A stretch of DNA of 21,576 nt from an uncultured Cellvibrio sp. (GTDB lineage Bacteria > Pseudomonadota > Gammaproteobacteria > Pseudomonadales > Cellvibrionaceae): NCBI GenBank assembly GCA_946481095.1, contig CAMLML010000079.1, positions 1-21,576 on the forward strand, given 5' to 3'. The translations under genes and the position numbers were made by a program. Below, piece by piece: positions 1 to 7,868 of this stretch; within the stretch, counting starts at the first letter, position 1, and each line of letters begins with the position of its first letter. A model generated the notes under the pieces. The model did not search any database, was not told the DNA's origin, and saw only the letters and a program-made list of their open reading frames with translations.

Positions 1-113
1 TGTTTTATAAAAATTAATTCAACTTTGTTATCCATTGAAAACACTTGTTTAGCCATGATGCTCTTATGATGCACCATGTTAATGTTTGATAACTTACCCA
101 CAGAGGAAACCTC

Positions 114-1586
114 ATGAAAATTAAATCGGCAATAATGGCTTGCCTGTTAACGGGGTTGTTCCAAACCGGAATGACTCATGCGGCCAAATGTGAATACATA
201 GTAACGAATGATTGGGGCAGCGGCTTTACTGCCAACATTCGTATTACCAATGACGGCAGCTCACCCGTGAATGGCTGGAGTGTTTCCTGGAGTTATTCTG
301 ACGGATCACGTATGACCAACAGTTGGAACGCCAACACATCCGGCTCAAATCCTTATTCCGCTACTCCGCTGAATTGGAACAGCACAATTGGTGTTGGCTC
401 CAGCATAGAATTTGGTATGCAGGGAGTTAATGGAGGAAGCAAAGCACAGGTGGCAAGTGTCAGCGGTAGCGTTTGTTCAGGTGTGACATCCAGTGTGGGT
501 TCATCAAGTCGATCCAGCTCTATCTCAAGTTCATCACGTTCCAGCTCAATTTCTTCAAGCTCACGATCAAGCTCTTCACGTTCAAGCTCGATTTCTTCAA
601 GTTCTCGATCCAGCTCTCTTTCGAGTTCATCCCGATCAAGTTCCTTATCAAGTTCATCACGCTCCAGTTCGCTTTCTTCGAGTTCACGATCAAGCTCCTT
701 ATCAAGTTCATCGCGCTCCAGTTCGATTTCTTCGAGTTCACGATCAAGCTCTTTGTCGAGCTCATCCCGATCGAGCTCAATTTCCTCAAGCTCATCTTCA
801 AGCCAACAATCCAGCTCCGCCAGCAGCATTCCACCTATAGTGAATGGCTGTAATGGTTACGCAACACGTTATTGGGATTGTTGTAAAGCTCACTGTAGCT
901 GGAGTGGTAATGTTCCATCTGTAGTCGCAACGCTTCCCAGTTGTTCTTTTAACAACAGCAAAATCTCCGACCTGACGGTTGCCAGCAGTTGCGATGACGG
1001 TGGCGCGCATATGTGCTGGGATCAGGCCCCTTTTGCTGTGAGTGACACACTGTCTTATGGTTATGCCGCAACATCCAGTGGCGATGTTTGTGGCCGATGC
1101 TATCAGTTGGAGTTCACCGGCAGCTCCTATAACGCCCCCGGTGATCCCGGATCATCTGCACTTGCAGGAAAAACCATGATTGTTCAAGCGACCAACATAG
1201 GTCATGACGTTGGTGGCGGGCAATTTGACATACTGATCCCCGGCGGTGGTGTCGGTGCATTCAACGCTTGTGGTTCGCAATGGGGTGTTTCCAATTCAGA
1301 GCTGGGCGCCCAGTACGGCGGCTTCCTCGCTGCCTGTAAACAACAGCTTGGCTACAGCGCAAGCCTGTCGCAATACAAAGCTTGCGTGACCAATCGCTGC
1401 AACAGTGTGTTTGGTTCGCGCGGTTTAACGCAATTGCAACAAGCCTGTTTGTGGTATGTCGATTGGTTCCAGGTTGCTGATAACCCATCTTTGAAATACA
1501 AAGAAGTGGCCTGCCCTGCTGAATTAACGTCCAGATCAGGCATGAATCGCGGTGTATTGAACGACATCAAAACCAGCTGTAACTGA
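114..1586 (+). CDS. cel45A: Secreted GH45 endo-beta-1,4-glucanase with CBM2 and poly-serine linker
   Basis: Extracellular cellulase predicted to cut internal beta-1,4 bonds of cellulose with inversion. Residues 1-23/24 form a signal peptide (hydrophobic core, cleavage near THA-A). Residues 25-122 are a CBM2 cellulose-binding module, with bracketing cysteines C26 and C121 and aromatic residues W34, W55, W71 and W88. Residues 125-240 are a Ser/Arg linker of 9-residue repeats. Residues 245-490 are the GH45 catalytic domain: the TRYWDCC signature at 251-257 gives the catalytic base D255, and D372 in [10 protein letters not shown] fits the acid, with D365 seven residues before it as in fungal Cel45. 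The domain is cysteine-rich, as expected for disulfides. The ATG follows an AGAGGAAA ribosome-binding site. The 113 nt upstream are AT-rich and I could not place a convincing promoter. The gene stands alone, with a strong terminator after it. The symbol rests on likeness to Cellvibrio Cel45A. Confidence 0.95.
   Translation: MKIKSAIMACLLTGLFQTGMTHAAKCEYIVTNDWGSGFTANIRITNDGSSPVNGWSVSWSYSDGSRMTNSWNANTSGSNPYSATPLNWNSTIGVGSSIEFGMQGVNGGSKAQVASVSGSVCSGVTSSVGSSSRSSSISSSSRSSSISSSSRSSSSRSSSISSSSRSSSLSSSSRSSSLSSSSRSSSLSSSSRSSSLSSSSRSSSISSSSRSSSLSSSSRSSSISSSSSSSQQSSSASSIPPIVNGCNGYATRYWDCCKAHCSWSGNVPSVVATLPSCSFNNSKISDLTVASSCDDGGAHMCWDQAPFAVSDTLSYGYAATSSGDVCGRCYQLEFTGSSYNAPGDPGSSALAGKTMIVQATNIGHDVGGGQFDILIPGGGVGAFNACGSQWGVSNSELGAQYGGFLAACKQQLGYSASLSQYKACVTNRCNSVFGSRGLTQLQQACLWYVDWFQVADNPSLKYKEVACPAELTSRSGMNRGVLNDIKTSCN
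510..794 (+). repeat. 27-bp tandem repeat array encoding the Ser/Arg linker
   Basis: The linker consists of RSSS[I/L]SSSS units. Arginines fall at residues 133, 142, 151, 156, 165, 174, 183, 192, 201, 210 and 219, so the period is 9 residues (27 bp) except one shortened 15-bp unit (R151-R156). At DNA level there is a 54-bp higher-order period: 660-713 and 714-767 differ at about 6 of 54 positions. Serine codons of both families (TCN and AGY) are mixed within each unit. Linkers of this kind are common in Cellvibrio secreted hydrolases. Confidence 0.9.
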
Positions 1587-1606
1587 CAACGACCGCTCGT
1601 TTAGTC

Positions 1607-1642
1607 AAAAAACAATGCGCCTGGCTGCGCATTGTTTTTTTT
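1607..1642 (+). terminator. Rho-independent terminator of cel45A
   Basis: Perfect 14-bp stem (AAAAAACAATGCGC with GCGCATTGTTTTTT), loop CTGGCT at 1621-1626, followed by more T residues. It lies 20 nt after the cellulase stop codon. The A-run on the left arm would let it work in the other direction too. Confidence 0.9.
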
Positions 1643-1954
1643 CGTCTGTACGAATGATCAATATTTGTCTGGCTAATTCCTTCTTATATCCCTATACTGC
1701 GCGCGCTTTCAGTAACCCCCTCTTGGTTTGAACGTCTTGCGCGGGGTAGGCTGAAATGATCAGGTGAACGTGATTCATCTGAGTTCAGGGCTACAATCGT
1801 GCGGGAATTGTTGATTCTTATCGCCTTGCCACTTCAGGCAACATTTATCAGGTTTGTTAACTTCACACCTGAATTACTTTTGGCGATTTATCACCTGCCT
1901 GCGTTTTTCTTGTCAGTTATCACTGATGACTGTCTTACTATTTAGGTCAATTTA
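1643..1954 (+). other. Gene-free leader region upstream of deaD with possible hairpins
   Basis: I find no convincing ORF in these 312 nt. A TATACT hexamer at 1693-1698 and a TACAAT at 1792-1797 are candidate -10 elements, but neither has a good -35. Three potential hairpins lie ahead of the deaD start: 1760-1782 (9-bp stem, loop CGTGA), 1826-1841 (TTGCC/GGCAA) and 1849-1871 (8-bp stem with one bulge). Long structured leaders are known for cold-shock helicase genes such as E. coli deaD, so a regulated 5' UTR is plausible but unproven. Confidence 0.4.
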
Positions 1955-3817
1955 ATGTCTACACCCACATTCTTTACTGATTTGGGCCTTTCTGCGCCCG
2001 TGTTAAAAGCTATTCAGGCCGTTGGCTATGAAGCACCCTCTCCAATTCAGGCAGCAGCGATTCCGGTGCTGATGGAAGGCGGCGATATCATCGGTATGGC
2101 ACAAACCGGAACCGGAAAAACAGCTGCTTTTGCATTACCTTTATTGTCCCGTTTGGACACCAAACAAAACGAACCGCAAGTGTTGGTACTTGCACCCACT
2201 CGCGAATTGGCGATTCAGGTTGCTGAAGCCTTTCAAAAATATGCTGCGGATATTCCCGGCTTTCACGTTCTGCCAATTTATGGCGGACAAGACATGTCCA
2301 CACAATTGCGTCAATTAAAACGCGGCGTGCATGTGGTAGTGGGCACTCCCGGTCGCGTCATGGATCACTTGCGTCGCGGCAGTTTGAATCTGGATAATTT
2401 AAAAAGTTTGGTGTTGGATGAAGCCGACGAAATGTTGCGCATGGGCTTTATTGACGATGTTGAATGGATTTTGGAACACATTCCGGAATCGCGTCAAACG
2501 GCACTTTTCTCGGCGACTATGCCGCGTGAAATTCGCAACGTTGCTGAAAAATATTTAACCAATCCGCAAGAAATTAAAATTGCCAGCAATCAATCCACTG
2601 GCGATAACATCGAACAGGTTTACTGGATGGTCAGTGGAACCAACAAACTGGATGCACTCACCCGTATTCTGGAAGTAGAACCTTTTGAAGGCATGATTAT
2701 TTTCGTGCGCACCAAAACTGCAACCGTTGAACTCGCTGAAAAATTGGAAGCACGCGGATATTCCGCTGCGCCGATTAACGGTGATATGAATCAACAATTG
2801 CGTGAACGCACTATTGATCGTTTGAAAAGTGGCAAATTGGATATTTTGATTGCCACAGACGTTGCCGCTCGCGGCATCGACGTTGAACGTGTCAGCCACG
2901 TAGTCAATTACGATATTCCTTACGATAGCGAAGCCTATGTTCACCGCATCGGCCGTACTGGTCGTGCCGGTCGTACCGGTAAAGCGATTTTGTTTGTGGC
3001 CCCACGCGAAAAACGTTTGTTGTTCACTATCGAAAAAGCAACCCGCAAGCCTATTACTCTGATGGAATTGCCAAGCGGTGCAACAGTGACCAAGCATCGT
3101 ATTGATCAATTCACCCAGCAAATCACTACTGCATTAACTGAACAATCCGATTTAAGTTTCTTCAACGATTTGCTTGCAGAATACAGCAATAAAAACGATG
3201 TATCGCCAGAGTTGATTGCTTCGGCGCTTGCGTTTTTATTGCAAAAAGAGCGCCCGTTACAAGTGAAATTTACTGACGTTAAACCTGAACGCAACGAACG
3301 ATCACGCGATGACCGTAGCAGCCGCGATGACAGAGGTGGGCGCGATGATCGAGGCGGACGTGACCGCTCGGACCGTTTTTCACGCGATGAAAAACCACGC
3401 CGTGAACGCAGTGAGCGTAGCGATGAAAATATGCAACGATACCGCATAGAAGTAGGTCGCAACCATGAGGCACGTCCGGGTGATATTGTAGGCGCTATAG
3501 CAAATGAAGCAGGGATCGAAAGCCGTTTTATCGGTCACATCAAATTATTCGATGAATTTTCTACTGTGGATTTACCAATAGGTATGCCTAAAGAGGTATT
3601 GACACAACTGAAAAAAGTGCGCGTAAGAAATCGTCCGTTAAATATCAGTCTGGATACTGGTAGTGCCTATGCATCCACTGAAAAAGAATTTCCTTCACGT
3701 CCAAAACGATCTTCACGCAGCAGCTCAACAGATTCTGAAAAACCTGTACGCAGCCGCAGCTTCAAAGACAGTCCCAGAGAAGAAACCCGCAAGCCGAGAG
3801 CACGTAAACAAGACTGA
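1955..3817 (+). CDS. deaD: ATP-dependent DEAD-box RNA helicase DeaD/CsdA
   Basis: Cytoplasmic RNA helicase that remodels RNA duplexes, acting in ribosome assembly and mRNA decay, chiefly in the cold. Visible motifs: Q motif GYEAPSPIQ (24-32), Walker A AQTGTGKT (49-56), PTREL (81-85), TPGR (131-134), DEAD (155-158), SAT (186-188) and HRIGRTGRAGR late in the second RecA domain. A charged R/D-rich stretch (about 440-485) precedes a DbpA-type RNA-binding domain (about 488-555, RYRIEVGRNHEARPGDIVGA onward). A basic, serine-rich tail closes the protein. The length of 620 aa is normal for DeaD. The ATG has only a weak AGGT ribosome-binding site 7 nt upstream. Two stop codons in a row (TGA TAA) end the gene just before a terminator. 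The gene appears monocistronic. Confidence 0.95.
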   Translation: MSTPTFFTDLGLSAPVLKAIQAVGYEAPSPIQAAAIPVLMEGGDIIGMAQTGTGKTAAFALPLLSRLDTKQNEPQVLVLAPTRELAIQVAEAFQKYAADIPGFHVLPIYGGQDMSTQLRQLKRGVHVVVGTPGRVMDHLRRGSLNLDNLKSLVLDEADEMLRMGFIDDVEWILEHIPESRQTALFSATMPREIRNVAEKYLTNPQEIKIASNQSTGDNIEQVYWMVSGTNKLDALTRILEVEPFEGMIIFVRTKTATVELAEKLEARGYSAAPINGDMNQQLRERTIDRLKSGKLDILIATDVAARGIDVERVSHVVNYDIPYDSEAYVHRIGRTGRAGRTGKAILFVAPREKRLLFTIEKATRKPITLMELPSGATVTKHRIDQFTQQITTALTEQSDLSFFNDLLAEYSNKNDVSPELIASALAFLLQKERPLQVKFTDVKPERNERSRDDRSSRDDRGGRDDRGGRDRSDRFSRDEKPRRERSERSDENMQRYRIEVGRNHEARPGDIVGAIANEAGIESRFIGHIKLFDEFSTVDLPIGMPKEVLTQLKKVRVRNRPLNISLDTGSAYASTEKEFPSRPKRSSRSSSTDSEKPVRSRSFKDSPREETRKPRARKQD

Positions 3818-3818
3818 T

Positions 3819-3852
3819 AAAAATAATCCCCGCTTGGCGGGGATTATTTTTT
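3819..3852. terminator. Bidirectional terminator between deaD and hsp20
   Basis: Stem of about 13 bp (AAATAATCCCCGC with GCGGGGATTATTT), loop TTG at 3834-3836, with A-run and T-run on either side. It lies between the convergent deaD (+) and hsp20 (-) genes and can serve both. Confidence 0.9.
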
Positions 3853-3866
3853 GTGGAAGAGAATTT

Positions 3867-4451
3867 TCACATTCGATTAATTGGAATTTGTTTTTTCTCT
3901 GATGCAGGTAAAGCTATACGCGGTAACACTATTTCCAGCAAACCATTTTTCATTTCTGCTTTTATCGCATTTTTATCGCAATCATCTGGCAAACTTAGAA
4001 CACGTTGAAAGCTACCGTAGCTACGCTCGACTCGATAATAATGTTTGTCCTTACTTTCGCTCTCTTCTTTCTTCTCACCGCGAATGGTCAACACATTGTG
4101 AGTGAGTTCCAGACTAATATCTTTATCTGTCATACCAGGTGCTTCAAGGCTGATGTGATAAGCCTTATCGTCACTGGCAACATTCACTTTTGCATCGAAT
4201 ACAGATTTATTAAATACCGAATCATTAAACAAAGATGAACGCGAAGCAGGAAAAGCAAAACCGCGGAAAGCATCATCAAACAAACGATCTATTTCACGGT
4301 GCAGTTGGAAAATAGAGTTTGTTGCAGGCATGGTTTGCTTGTTATCCGGCAGATTTTCAGCAGATTTTTTAACGGGAATAGTAGACTCTTTACTGGTTTC
4401 TTCATGTTTAAACCAGTTCCAGGGATTTAATTGTTGCAAATTCATAGTCAT
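3867..4451 (-). CDS. Hsp20/alpha-crystallin family small heat-shock protein
   Basis: Holdase chaperone of the Hsp20 family, expected to bind unfolding proteins as oligomers in the cytoplasm. With the start chosen here it has 194 aa: a long variable N-terminal arm (1-80), an alpha-crystallin domain (about 83-178) with VLTIRGEK (120-127), YYRVERSYGSFQRVLSLP (138-155) and NGLLEIVLP (169-177), and an I-P-I anchoring motif (189-191) near the C-terminus. The ATG at 4451 follows a GGAGG site (4457-4461) by 5 nt; a TTG 12 nt further upstream overlaps that site and was rejected, and an ATG two codons downstream is possible. It lies downstream of ibpA, separated by a terminator hairpin. The long N-arm makes it a different class from the neighbouring IbpA-like protein. 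Confidence 0.9.
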   Translation of the reverse strand: MTMNLQQLNPWNWFKHEETSKESTIPVKKSAENLPDNKQTMPATNSIFQLHREIDRLFDDAFRGFAFPASRSSLFNDSVFNKSVFDAKVNVASDDKAYHISLEAPGMTDKDISLELTHNVLTIRGEKKEESESKDKHYYRVERSYGSFQRVLSLPDDCDKNAIKAEMKNGLLEIVLPRIALPASEKKQIPINRM

Positions 4452-4472
4452 AAACACCTCCAATCAGTAGTG

Positions 4473-4505
4473 AAAAAGCGGGGACAAAATTGCTTGTCCC
4501 CGCTT
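4473..4505 (-). terminator. Intrinsic terminator between ibpA and hsp20
   Basis: Perfect 12-bp stem (4476-4487 with 4494-4505; AAGCGGGGACAA and TTGTCCCCGCTT), 6-nt loop, then five T residues when read on the minus strand. It lies just past the ibpA stop and ahead of the hsp20 ribosome-binding site. I found no clear separate promoter for hsp20, so it may be expressed by read-through. Confidence 0.85.
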
Positions 4506-4510
4506 ACAAC

Positions 4511-4981
4511 TCAGGCTGCTTTCACACTATCAGTTTTATGCTGGATTAAATTTCCTGTTGAATTAATTGCAATGCTTTTGGGTTTCATTGCCTCAGGAAT
4601 TTCTTTCAACAAACTGATCGTTAACAAGCCGTTGTTGAGCTGGGCGCCAGTGACTTCGACATGATCAGCCAAACTGAACTTGCGCTCAAAATTTCGAGTC
4701 GCTATGCCCTGATGCAGATACTTGCGCTCTTCTTTGCTGTCATCGGATTTTTTACCGCGTACAACCAAAACACCGCGCTCCACCTGAATATCCAACTCAT
4801 GTTGCTCAAAGCCGGCGACTGCCAGGGTAATCCCGTAGCGATTTTCACCCGTCACTTCGATGTTATAAGGTGGATAACCAGTAGAAGATTGATCAGCGCG
4901 AAGAGCTGTATCCAACAAAGCACCTAAACGGTCAAAACCTATGGTGCTACGATAGAGAGGTGTGAGATCAATTGAGTTCAT
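4511..4981 (-). CDS. ibpA: IbpA-like small heat-shock protein
   Basis: Hsp20-family holdase closely resembling E. coli IbpA/IbpB, which coat aggregates for DnaK/ClpB. It has 156 aa. The IbpA-type N-terminus LTPLYRSTIGFDRL is at 6-19, GYPPYNIE at 35-42 and AVAGF at 54-58. LVVRGKK (72-78), QGIATRNFERKFSL (91-104), NNGLLTISL (116-124) and PEAMKP (129-134) complete the alpha-crystallin domain, followed by an I-A-I motif (137-139). The ATG follows GGAGGAT by about 7 nt. That site lies inside a ROSE-type RNA thermometer, and a sigma32-like promoter sits about 85 nt upstream, so both transcription and translation appear heat-controlled. Confidence 0.95.
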   Translation of the reverse strand: MNSIDLTPLYRSTIGFDRLGALLDTALRADQSSTGYPPYNIEVTGENRYGITLAVAGFEQHELDIQVERGVLVVRGKKSDDSKEERKYLHQGIATRNFERKFSLADHVEVTGAQLNNGLLTISLLKEIPEAMKPKSIAINSTGNLIQHKTDSVKAA

Positions 4982-4985
4982 AAAA

Positions 4986-5057
4986 TATCCTCCAAAAAGC
5001 GATAAGAAATAAAAACAATTTAAGGTGCGGCTGCTCTTATAAAGACATCAACCACAC
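4986..5057 (-). promoter_or_regulatory. ROSE-type RNA thermometer in the ibpA leader
   Basis: On the minus strand the ibpA leader ends with TATCGCTTTTTGGAGGATA (4986-5004). UAUC-G-CU pairs with AGGAUA with one bulged G, so the ribosome-binding site AGGA is paired to a UCGCU motif. That matches the UYGCU:AGGA pairing with bulged G that defines ROSE elements of ibp genes. A second hairpin upstream (GTGTGG/CCGCAC, 5025-5057) fits the multi-hairpin layout of the family. The hairpin is seen in the sequence; melting on heating is inferred from the family. Confidence 0.8.
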
Positions 5058-5063
5058 GAACTA

Positions 5064-5091
5064 ATTTAAGGATTAATCCATTAGTTTCAAG
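5064..5091 (-). promoter_or_regulatory. Sigma32-like heat-shock promoter of ibpA
   Basis: On the minus strand, a perfect CTTGAAA (5085-5091) is followed after 13 nt by CCTTAAAT (5064-5071), a partial match to the heat-shock -10 CCCCATNT. The start of transcription would fall near 5055-5058, directly ahead of the first leader hairpin. Confidence 0.6.
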
Positions 5092-5161
5092 CCTGGCTTT
5101 TATAATTATTTTTTATTGAAGCAACATATGTTTATAAAATAACAATATGTTATCAGCTACA

Positions 5162-5302
5162 TCAGGGAGACGAATTTTTTGCCTCATTATTAGCTATGTC
5201 CTGCTTGATGTGTTTATAAGCGAAATAACTCAAATAAATCAGGAATACACAAGTCAAGGCTACAATAACAAGGCTTAAAAAAATGACAAAATCTATATAC
5301 AT
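5162..5302 (-). CDS. Small single-pass membrane protein, CcoM-like (putative cbb3 oxidase subunit)
   Basis: A 46-aa ORF preceded by AAGGTGG 9 nt before its ATG. It begins MYIDFVIFLSLVIV, has one transmembrane segment (about 5-28) and a polar tail (YKHIKQDIANNE, 29-40). From memory it resembles CcoM, the tiny subunit found with Pseudomonas cbb3 cytochrome c oxidase: M-[FY]-[VI]-D at the start, a Val/Leu-rich helix, then YF-x-[WY]-K at its end. The FNR/Anr box and promoter upstream fit, because cbb3 oxidases are normally induced at low oxygen through Anr/FNR. No other cbb3 gene lies in the window. The gene itself is fairly sure; the CcoM assignment is a hypothesis resting on a short protein. 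Downstream, a weak AT-rich inverted repeat (5123-5151) could end the transcript. Confidence 0.7.
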   Translation of the reverse strand: MYIDFVIFLSLVIVALTCVFLIYLSYFAYKHIKQDIANNEAKNSSP

Positions 5303-5335
5303 AATTCTTTCCCACCTTTTCCAATACACAGATTC

Positions 5336-5376
5336 AGTCTACGCTCACTTAAAGAAACGAATTTGATCAGGATCAA
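5336..5376 (-). promoter_or_regulatory. FNR/Anr box and promoter for the 46-aa membrane protein
   Basis: TTGATCAGGATCAA at 5363-5376 is a perfect FNR/Anr consensus (TTGAT-N4-ATCAA). On the minus strand a TAGACT hexamer (5336-5341) lies where the -10 of a class II FNR promoter should be when the box is centred near -41. This points to oxygen-limited activation of the gene starting at 5302. It overlaps no coding sequence and lies just past the hrpB stop. Confidence 0.75.
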
Positions 5377-5398
5377 ACATATCCCAAACACTAAAATG

Positions 5399-7855
5399 CT
5401 ATTGCCCGGGTTTATGCAAGGCCAATTTCTTTTTGGTTAAAGCAGTGGCTTGATGTACGAGTGGATCATCCGGCCAGGGGTGACGGGGGTAACGGCCGCG
5501 CATTTCCTTGCAAACGTCCGGGTATGATTGTTTCCAAAAACTTTGCAGATCGGATGTAATTGCCAGTGGGCTACCATTAGGGGATAACAGATGAATTTGT
5601 AAGGGTAATTTTCCAGTGCCTATGATCAAAGCTTCGCAACCGAAAAATTCCTGCAGTTTTGCAGAAATCATTAATTGTTGATGACTATTGATGTCGATAT
5701 TCACTGCACGGCCACTAGGCAAGGTTATTTTTTCAGGGATCATGCTTTGAATACGATTAACATTTTCTTGCCCTAAATAAAAAACCAGGGCTTGCAGCCA
5801 GGGCAACTGATCCAGTTTGGAATCGCAAGTTAAAAAAGGGGACAACCATTGTGGAATTTTTTCAGCCAATACTTGATCGGATATTTGCGGTAATTCAAGC
5901 AAAGCGTGATTCTGTAAAATTCGAGCACGAGCAAGTAGCGCCAGAGAATGTTCACACCAACCTAATTGTGTAATGGTTTTTTCATTGGCCATATTTTGCA
6001 AATAACGACCCAATTGATCGCCAATTTCAGAAGCCGTAATCGCTTTGTATGTTTCATTAATCATCACACCACCCATCCACCAGGATAAGTGTTCAGACCA
6101 AACCTGTTTAAACACCAAACTCGTTTTTAATTGACTCAATTCTTTTTGCTGCGATGAGGTTAAGTGCAATCCAAAACCTAATGCGAAAGCTTCTTTTCCT
6201 GCAACATTAATCACCGGAAATACAGCCCATGAAGATTCAAGTGTATGAATCGCATTAACACTCATGCCCGAATTCAAACGGTATTTACCGGTGGGCAGTA
6301 AAAAACCAATCCGGTCAGAAAAGGCTTTTGCCAAATCCACAGCATTTATTGCACCCTGGGTTATTGTTAAGTGCAAATAAGTCAACCAACGTTTTTGTTG
6401 TAATTGCCAATGTGAATTTTGCACGCATTCTTTAGCTGCCAGGGTTTGCCAATCTTGCGTAAAAATATCATTGGAATAGTCAAAATGAATGGCCAAAGCC
6501 AATAACATTAATGCATCACTAATAGTTGAATTCTGTGAAAGTAATAAAGCGGCAACTCGCGGTGAAGTTCCCAACTGGCTCACCTTTTTTCCCGATTCTG
6601 TAATCCTGTTATTCTGATCAAGAAAACTCATTTTGCGTAATTCCTGTCGCGCATAATCCAACGCCAATGAATTTGGCTTTTCTATCCACTGCAAATCGTC
6701 AACCGGACTTGCCCAATGCGCTAAACGCAAAGCCAAAGGTAAATAATCAGTAGATCGTAATTCAGGTAAATCCGCCGCTGCCAAAACAGTATCTTGTGAC
6801 CATAAACGAATACAAATTCCCGCTTGCACACGCCCCGCCCTGCCACGACGCTGGTCGGCACTGGATTGGCTAATCATACTGGTGCGCAAATTGGATATTC
6901 CAGTGCGCTGCTCATAATCAACACGACGCATCAAACCGGAATCAATTACCAAAGTCACATCAGGAATGGTTAAAGAAGTTTCCGCAATATTGGTTGATAA
7001 AATAACACGTGCACCTTCGCTTTCATCCAAGGCTTTCATTTGTTCTTGAGAATTGACACGGCTATGCAAACAGAGAATTTTATGCCGCGGAAAACGATTG
7101 ATTAATTCAACTCTGCACTGCTCTATCTCTTTCCAACCTGGCAAAAACACCAAACAGCAACGCTCTTGCCAATCAACAACGTCATTTAATGCACGCAAAA
7201 CCTGCTGCGCCAAAGTCTCTTCATTGTGTTTTTGTTGTTGAGGATTTTTCTTTTTCGGCAAGAATCGTGTCTCAACTGGAAATTGTCGGCCTGATGCAAA
7301 TAATCGCCGCTGAATTAATCTCTGCAATGCAGGGTCAGGTGTTGCACTCATCAAAATCAATTGCAAATCATCGCGAAAAATACTGGCTTCCTGCAAAAAA
7401 ACAAATGCCAAATCCTGATTCACACTGCGCTCATGCACCTCATCCAGTATTATGCAAGCGACATTATCCAAAGTGGGATTATGTAAAAGCTGTTGCAATA
7501 AAATTCCGGGCGTCATCAGCAATAATTGCGTAGCCGTCGATTGCCGATTATCAAACGGTACTTGATAACCAACTCGCTCGCCCAACTTGTCTTGCGTTTG
7601 AAAATAATCATTCGCCAATTTCGTTAGTCGTTTGGCCAAGGCCAAAGTCGCCAAGACACGTGGCTGAATCAACCAAACCTGCTTTCCCTTTGGTAATTTT
7701 TCCAATACCCAAAGCGGCACCAGGGTTGATTTACCTGCGCCGGGTTCCGCTTCGATTAAAAATGTTTTCTCACGATCAAATAACTCTCTAAATTGATCTT
7801 TTAGAAAAAATAAGGGTAATTGGCTTAACAAAATAAAGTATCCGGCATGCGTCAA
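5399..7855 (-). CDS. hrpB: ATP-dependent helicase HrpB
   Basis: DEAH-type RNA helicase of the HrpB family; the family's cellular role is poorly defined. Motifs: Walker A GAGKST (39-44), DEVH (138-141), SAT (170-172), TNIAETSLTIP (288-298) and QRRGRAGR (335-342). The HrpB-specific C-terminal region ends with a PRHPWPDDP motif. The length of 818 aa is normal. The start is uncertain: no ATG lies near the N-terminus. TTG at 7855 and TTG at 7831 are both possible, and neither has a clear ribosome-binding site, so translation may depend on coupling to the receptor gene ending 13 nt upstream. Family resemblance begins only around LSQLPLF, which slightly favours the inner TTG. Confidence 0.93.
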   Translation of the reverse strand: MTHAGYFILLSQLPLFFLKDQFRELFDREKTFLIEAEPGAGKSTLVPLWVLEKLPKGKQVWLIQPRVLATLALAKRLTKLANDYFQTQDKLGERVGYQVPFDNRQSTATQLLLMTPGILLQQLLHNPTLDNVACIILDEVHERSVNQDLAFVFLQEASIFRDDLQLILMSATPDPALQRLIQRRLFASGRQFPVETRFLPKKKNPQQQKHNEETLAQQVLRALNDVVDWQERCCLVFLPGWKEIEQCRVELINRFPRHKILCLHSRVNSQEQMKALDESEGARVILSTNIAETSLTIPDVTLVIDSGLMRRVDYEQRTGISNLRTSMISQSSADQRRGRAGRVQAGICIRLWSQDTVLAAADLPELRSTDYLPLALRLAHWASPVDDLQWIEKPNSLALDYARQELRKMSFLDQNNRITESGKKVSQLGTSPRVAALLLSQNSTISDALMLLALAIHFDYSNDIFTQDWQTLAAKECVQNSHWQLQQKRWLTYLHLTITQGAINAVDLAKAFSDRIGFLLPTGKYRLNSGMSVNAIHTLESSWAVFPVINVAGKEAFALGFGLHLTSSQQKELSQLKTSLVFKQVWSEHLSWWMGGVMINETYKAITASEIGDQLGRYLQNMANEKTITQLGWCEHSLALLARARILQNHALLELPQISDQVLAEKIPQWLSPFLTCDSKLDQLPWLQALVFYLGQENVNRIQSMIPEKITLPSGRAVNIDINSHQQLMISAKLQEFFGCEALIIGTGKLPLQIHLLSPNGSPLAITSDLQSFWKQSYPDVCKEMRGRYPRHPWPDDPLVHQATALTKKKLALHKPGQ

Positions 7856-7868
7856 TAAACAGGGAAGT

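Noticed and set aside
510..794. Regular short repeats that might suggest a CRISPR array
   Set aside because: The repeats are contiguous, in frame and coding for a Ser/Arg linker, with no unique spacers and no cas genes nearby.
353..829. 158-codon minus-strand ORF rich in Glu/Leu/Asp over the linker
   Set aside because: It is the antisense reading of the serine-arginine repeat array in cel45A. Repeats with a period divisible by three keep several frames open, and there is no ribosome-binding site or family match.
1751..1815. tRNA-like stretch with GTTCAGGG
   Set aside because: No cloverleaf can be drawn: acceptor and anticodon stems are missing.
2555..3121. 188-codon minus-strand ORF inside deaD
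   Set aside because: It lies wholly inside a well-supported helicase gene, has no recognisable domain, and fits chance opening of the opposite strand.
4452..4463. Four-codon extension of Hsp20 from a TTG start
   Set aside because: The TTG overlaps the GGAGG ribosome-binding site that serves ATG 4451.
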